A stretch of 64,000 bases of DNA from Ottelia alismoides (Eukaryota > Streptophyta > Magnoliopsida > Alismatales > Hydrocharitaceae): assembly GCA_037367405.1 (NCBI GenBank), contig JAZKJV010010615.1, positions 62,001 to 126,000 of the forward strand, given 5' to 3'. The notes under the pieces are model-generated. The model ran no database searches, was not told where the DNA came from, and saw only the letters and a list, made by a program, of their open reading frames with translations. The position numbers and the translations under genes are program-made. Positions 59,373-64,000 of this stretch are shown here, in pieces. Within the stretch, counting starts at the first letter, position 1. Every line of letters begins with the position of its first letter.

Positions 59373-61358
59373 TCAGTATAACTGCATCACACTCCTTGTG
59401 AAGGAATTGGAGTTCCTGAACCCGTCTTTAACCGATCTCCTGCCTCCACGATGGCCACTTCTCATAGGTGGTAGATAGAACCTCAGCATGCCATTTGAAT
59501 CAGTATTGTTGGCCGGAGAGTACCTTGCACTCCTATTCCTCTCCATTGCAATCTCATCCCGCCTCTTCTTGTTGTGCCACTGACCCCCATTCATGTCCAG
59601 ATGGAAACCATTGTTACCTCTCATGCTCCCATATCCACCACCAGTGTAGCCATTATTACCCTGCCAACTCCTTGCGCTGACACTGCTGTTGCTGCGGAGC
59701 ATTCTCCTGTTGTTGTTATATACATTATCAGCTCGAAGCTCAGGCCAAGATTCCGATAAGGAGCGGCCAACCCCGTTTCTTCCATGGTAATTGCTCCGGC
59801 GTATGAATCCCCATATGTTCCAAGCCTTGCTCCAGCGCCTTCGTGACTTCTTTGGTAGAGGAGGTACTTCTTTAGGAGGGTCTCTGTAAACGGAATCGAA
59901 GCTCTCGGACCACTCGTCCCGGAGGGAAGTGCTGGAGTAGTGGAAGGACTCGTTAGACCCCAGCTCAAAGCTCACTCTGGCATTGCCCTTGTCGTTAACC
60001 ATGTTGCCACTGCCATTGCCATTGGAAGGTTGCACCCTGAGCTCCTCATGCTCTGCCACTGCAGCAGGGGCTGTCCATTTGTGCATAGAGTTGGACCTAT
60101 CGAGGCTCCTCCGACGACGCTGCGGGAAATCCCCATAGTAATCACGGGTTTGGTATGTACCTCCAGGAACAGCAAGGTCCTCTTCCACAGGGATCAAGCC
60201 ATCAGATCTCGGGACAGCAGGAACAGGATTGTCCTCCATGACAGAGAGCATGGGAGGCTGCCGCGAGAGAACCGATCTGCCTCCGATGAGATAACCATCC
60301 CACGAGGCCCGCGGCTCGTCCCAGGAGCCTCGAGGATCGTCGAAGGACATACGACCGGCATCAAGGGAGAAGCGGGGGGCAATGTCGCAGGATCGGCGGC
60401 CGAAGACATCATCGCACATTTCGGACTGTGTGTCGAGGGACCTGCGGGAGGGCTTGTAGGAGGAGGAGACAAGCCGTCGCTGCTGCTGCTTCTCCTGCTT
60501 CTTAAGCTTCTGCTTGTGCCTCCACTGGTGAAGCTTCTTGCTGAAGACGGAGGCGGCGAGCCAGAAACTCCCGGCGACCTCCTTGAGGTCCTTCGGCGGG
60601 GCCTTCTTCGGTTGTTGCTGCTGCTGTTCCAGATCAATGTGCTCCTTTATCGGCCGCATCGTCTTCTCATCAACCTCCTCCGTGATCATGTCTTCTTCTT
60701 CGATTGCTTGACGACGATCCTCCGCTTCCAACTCATCCTGTTGGGTTTGCTTGCACACAGCATCCTGGAAGTCTTCATCTTCCTCGCATTCCTCATCCTT
60801 GTGCTCCTCCTCTTCTCGTAACGGAGCAGGAGCAACAGGAGGACGAGGAGGAAACCCTAGGTTACGGCACTCATTCTCGAGATTACAAGAGGAAGAGAGC
60901 CGACCTTGGCGATGATCGTCCTGATTGAAGAGAGCCCAGAGGGTGTTGCGGCCTCGGACGTCGCAGGACTTGCGTTGGGGCTCGAAGGAGGAGGCTCGCG
61001 GGGTGCCATTCCCGTATAAGCCGTCGCGCCTCCCTCCGGAGAAGGACTTGCAGCGGCGGAGCTGGGGGAGGAAGGAAGAGGAAGACCGAGGTAGTGGTGG
61101 TGGTGGTTGTTGGTGGTGGTCGGAGGAAGACGAGCGGAAGAAGATGGACTTGAGGACGGCGGAAGCAGAGGAGGCGTCGGCCTTGGCGGTGGTGGGGGTG
61201 CGACGAGTGGCCTCGAGATCAACGAGGCGTTCGCGGAGGCAGAGGGCGCACAGTCCTATCACGGGAACGTCGGGGTGGCGGTCGCAGGTGGTGATGCGTG
61301 TGAGTTGCTGCTGAGCTGCCGTCTGCTGCTCTTGCGTTTCCTCCATCACAGCCTCCAT
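59373..61358 (-). CDS. OCTOPUS-family (DUF740/UPF0503) protein, 661 aa
   Basis: Single-exon, intact gene. The N-terminus has CDRHPDVPVIGLCALCLRER (Cys25, Cys37, Cys40), the family signature. Next come Ser/Pro-rich stretches, an acidic segment (about 190-245) and a Q run. A conserved basic block around 260-295 reads KEVAGSFWLAASVFSKKL then QKLKKQEKQ. Serine-rich repeats SFDDPRGSWDEPRASWD sit in the middle, PPLPKKSRRRWSKAWNIWGF near 520, and a basic C-terminus with RFYLPPMRSG. Family members, such as Arabidopsis OPS and its OPL paralogues, are polar plasma-membrane-associated proteins promoting phloem differentiation. Which paralogue this is cannot be decided. No transmembrane helix is seen. 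Start 61358 is the first ATG; Met5 is an alternative. It looks functional. Confidence 0.9.
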   Translation of the reverse strand: MEAVMEETQEQQTAAQQQLTRITTCDRHPDVPVIGLCALCLRERLVDLEATRRTPTTAKADASSASAVLKSIFFRSSSSDHHQQPPPPLPRSSSSFLPQLRRCKSFSGGRRDGLYGNGTPRASSFEPQRKSCDVRGRNTLWALFNQDDHRQGRLSSSCNLENECRNLGFPPRPPVAPAPLREEEEHKDEECEEDEDFQDAVCKQTQQDELEAEDRRQAIEEEDMITEEVDEKTMRPIKEHIDLEQQQQQPKKAPPKDLKEVAGSFWLAASVFSKKLHQWRHKQKLKKQEKQQQRRLVSSSYKPSRRSLDTQSEMCDDVFGRRSCDIAPRFSLDAGRMSFDDPRGSWDEPRASWDGYLIGGRSVLSRQPPMLSVMEDNPVPAVPRSDGLIPVEEDLAVPGGTYQTRDYYGDFPQRRRRSLDRSNSMHKWTAPAAVAEHEELRVQPSNGNGSGNMVNDKGNARVSFELGSNESFHYSSTSLRDEWSESFDSVYRDPPKEVPPLPKKSRRRWSKAWNIWGFIRRSNYHGRNGVGRSLSESWPELRADNVYNNNRRMLRSNSSVSARSWQGNNGYTGGGYGSMRGNNGFHLDMNGGQWHNKKRRDEIAMERNRSARYSPANNTDSNGMLRFYLPPMRSGHRGGRRSVKDGFRNSNSFTRSVMQLY

Positions 61359-61946
61359 CTACAAGAACTGAGAGAAGGAGATGGTGGCACTCGGCTCTCG
61401 TGCTTCCACTTCAGCTCACCATCGTATCAACTCAACTCAACTCCATGGTCGGATGAGGGTGGGTGGAGATGAAGCGGACGAATGGACGGGACACTGAAAA
61501 AGAAAGACGAACGAGGAGAGGACCAATTGCTCACTTCCTCCGCCGCTTTTTTTCTTATCTTTCCGATACCGTTTTCCGTTTGGAAAATTGGCAGCTGCGC
61601 GTGTTCTCTTCTGGGGTTTTAATCAACACTTACTCTATTCGCTCCTATACCTCTGCTGGGACAACAATAAAAGCCTCGTCAATTTACACTTTGCCTCCCC
61701 AACTATTGCATATTTCGTGTTCGAGCCATTCATACAAGGGTGCTTGTAGATTGTGCCCCCGCATTCAACAAAAATATATGCTAAATTGCTAATTCCACAC
61801 CCTCCCTATCAGCCTATTTTGCAAGTGAAGCGCATCACTATACCGACATATCACACCCTATGATATCACATATATGTTCTATAATATCACATATGTTGTA
61901 GCATCCCATTATCTGGGTATGTAAATTTTAGAAAGAAAGACTTGTT
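61359..61946 (-). promoter_or_regulatory. Upstream region of the OCTOPUS-family gene
   Basis: Probable 5' UTR and promoter. CT/GA-rich near the start codon, becoming AT-rich beyond 61800. I see no convincing TATA box or named element. Confidence 0.4.
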
Positions 61947-62339
61947 AGGGTACGTTTGGTTGGCGGGTTAAGACGGGTTAAACTGGTAGAGGGTAACCCG
62001 TTTTTGGATTTTGGTGTTTGGATAGAGGGTTAAAGTGGAGGTGAGTTAGAAGTGGGTTTGAGGTGATATGATTGTATTGAAGTTTGAAAAAGAGAGTAGT
62101 TACTGTGATGTGATTGTATTGAAGTTTGAAAAAGTGAGTAGAAGTGGAGTAGTTTATAATTTTTATATGATATAATGGTATAATATATTATTTCTTGATA
62201 GGATTGATGATGTAAAATTGATTTATTTATTTTTTTTAAAAAAGAAATAAAGTGGGGCCCATGGGAAGAGAGGGGGATGTGGGTTAAGGGGGGTAAACTC
62301 CCCCAAAGGGAGGGTAACCCGGTAGCCAAACGCTACCTT
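61947..62339. mobile_element. MITE with CGTTTGG-type inverted ends
   Basis: The left end reads GGGTACGTTTGGTTGGCGGG. The reverse complement of the right end reads AAGGTAGCGTTTGGCTACCG, an imperfect inverted repeat of about 20 bp. GGGTAACCCG/GGGTTA words recur near both ends. A segment of about 36 bp is directly duplicated (about 62065-62101 and 62107-62142, GATTGTATTGAAGTTTGAAA). I could not identify an unambiguous target duplication, so the superfamily is open. Confidence 0.6.
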
Positions 62340-63395
62340 GAGGGTTGAAATATAGGAATGATAAATTTCAGATATGAAGTTTATGTATGTTTTATTATGA
62401 GTCAATTCATTTGGATTATGAAGAAATAATGACATGGTAATAATGTGATTCTTGATGGATGGCGAATTATTATGAAATAATCGGAAAGGGTACTTGTTGA
62501 GATAAGTTAAATGTCGCTATTAGCTACAAATGTGATTGATATTGAAGTAAATGCCTTAGATGGTGGTGTAACATCAATGACATCCAACGATTAATGAGTA
62601 GAATCTAATGGTAATAAACGGATCACGATCATGTGACTTATTCTTGAGATTAACTAATGAGTTATATGGTATATCACAAGAACCTCCATCCATAAATGGA
62701 TACATTCTTCATTATAAATTGGGAGCACGAATTATAAGGGAAAGAGTGCAATTTCCACATGTAATAAACTTGCATATAGTTTACGTCACAAAAATTAGAA
62801 CTCTTATTGTCTTTAGATCCATCTCAAAACCTCTAAGCACGAAAAGGCAATCCCTAAACACCGACAACAAAATTCCCTCAAGATTGGGATTGGTCCTCAC
62901 CTTACAATACAATAATATTCTTTAAAAAATGTGACATCATACAATAACCTAATACCAGCAAAAAACCTCAATATTTGCACAATGATGTTTAAAAGAAGCA
63001 AACAACTAAATAATGTGATATGTGAGTTCTTTTGCAAATACGTCAATCCACGATTGTTTCTCGATATAACAGTCCTTAAAATATCCAAAATAATATATTT
63101 ATTTTTATTAGTGGTAAGAAAGCTTTGTTGTGGGAAAAGGTTTTGTTGTTGTTGTTGTTAGTGACAAGAAGAATGGCAAAGAAATTAAAGGAAGGATGAG
63201 TTCAACCTAGAAAATATAAAAAATAAATCCAAGTATGTGGGTTTTCTATAATTGGAATGTCCAATAAGAATCCTCATGTCCCTTCTTCTCTTTTTCACAC
63301 AAAAATCCAACCACTACTTCTCCTTTTGCGATGCAAATATTTACACAAAGATAAAAACTATGTAATACTCCGATTTCTTATTTTTACGATAATAC
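62340..63395. other. Intergenic DNA, no gene
   Basis: AT-rich with short chance frames only. A GTT run (about 63143-63160) is the only simple repeat of note. Confidence 0.5.
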
Positions 63396-64000
63396 TGATG
63401 AACCCATGATTCATCATCTCAATATCTTAATCTTAGCAAAATCTCTGAGTAACATCGCTCGCCGACGATTCGAGCGAAGACCGTGCTCCTCGGGAGCACG
63501 CCCCGGGTGATACGCTTCCTCCGTAGGTAATTTCATTTTCATCTTTTCATCATTTTTATCTTTGTATTTTTTAGCACATAACATTCACCACCTAAACACC
63601 TTCCTTTGTTTATATCTTTATCACATCACCACCATCATCACATCCTCATTTCAGTTTTATTTTCTTCTATACCTTTTTTAAGAAAATAAAAAAAAGAGAA
63701 AAACATATTTTTTTAAAAAAAACTTTAGTACATCAAAAAAATCAAAAAAATAAAAAAAAAGAAAAGCAACGGGCCGCATGTCGCCCCCCTTCTTCGACGG
63801 GTAGGTGGTGCAGCCCGTCAACGCCTCCCCACTGCCCGTCGCGCGCCCCTCGACCCTCCGCTCCTCCCTGAAGCTCCGCCGCCACCACCCGCAGATCCGT
63901 GCAGCAGCCGCGCCGCCAACTCCAGCTGCAGTCGGCCGCCATCAGGCACACAACGACCACCCGTCTCCCTCCGACCAACCCCGCGCGCTGCGACCGCCTC
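63396..64000 (+). repeat. Start of a further large LTR (runs off the window)
   Basis: Begins TGATGAACCCATGATTCATC, closely like the start of the solo LTR at 44261. It then passes from AT-rich text to a very GC-rich block (from about 63768), the composition seen in the other large LTRs. GTGCTCC...GGGAGCAC (63482-63500) forms a strong hairpin. The end, and any target duplication partner of AATAC (63391-63395), lie outside the window. Confidence 0.6.

Noticed and set aside
59940..60821. 293-codon plus-strand frame
   Set aside because: Antisense shadow of the OCTOPUS-family gene. It is leucine-rich because it reads the complement of acidic and glutamine codons.

Overview
The window is plant nuclear DNA. 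It holds two complete host genes, plant-type introns, and every major class of plant transposable element. Palm-, banana- or orchid-like monocots are plausible, but the species cannot be fixed from the sequence. Nothing looks bacterial, organellar or CRISPR-like. Most of the 64 kb is layered mobile DNA, and many insertions are dated relative to each other by intact target-site duplications (TSDs).

Layout. 1-5240 is AT-rich intergenic DNA with one end of a Mutator-like element (682-802) and a perfect hAT-type element (3124-3795, TSD ACTGGGAG). 5241-11323 is a decayed Ty3/gypsy chromovirus with both LTRs, a broken gag-pol and a C-terminal chromodomain. Two miniature elements follow (about 11331-11642 and 11887-12425). 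12567-20343 is a minus-strand, pol-less Tat/Athila-like LTR element (element 1) with 1.89-kb LTRs, a tRNA-Asp-type primer site and an open reading frame of about 459 codons. 21122-36090 is a truncated Ty1/copia element. Its 5' LTR is split by a second pol-less Tat/Athila-like element (element 2, 21294-33687, 3.3-kb LTRs, TSD GTATC), which carries a decayed gag.

36366-40886 is an intact eight-exon gene for plastid sedoheptulose-1,7-bisphosphatase, a Calvin-cycle enzyme. A Mutator-like element sits in intron 4, and older repeat remnants sit in intron 7. 41661-42756 is a 1.1-kb TRIM-like mini-retrotransposon. 43209-51751 is a short-LTR Ty1/copia element interrupted by a 3.2-kb solo LTR (44261-47466, TSD GCTAG). 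51961-57651 is a full-length minus-strand L1-type LINE with a 12-bp TSD. 59373-61358 (minus) is a single-exon gene for a DUF740/OCTOPUS-family protein. A MITE follows, and at the right edge the start of another large LTR (from 63396).

The least ordinary material is in the pol-less Tat/Athila-like elements. Copies of the polypurine-tract (PPT) sequence are scattered through their interiors, in element 2 as an array of about five hairpin-plus-G-run units. The two elements are otherwise largely dissimilar, yet share a block of about 47 nt just past their reading frames. Four LTR families in the window begin with TGATGA, and three of these have a clear terminal palindrome. These features suggest one non-autonomous retrotransposon lineage with unusual cis-acting RNA or DNA signals.
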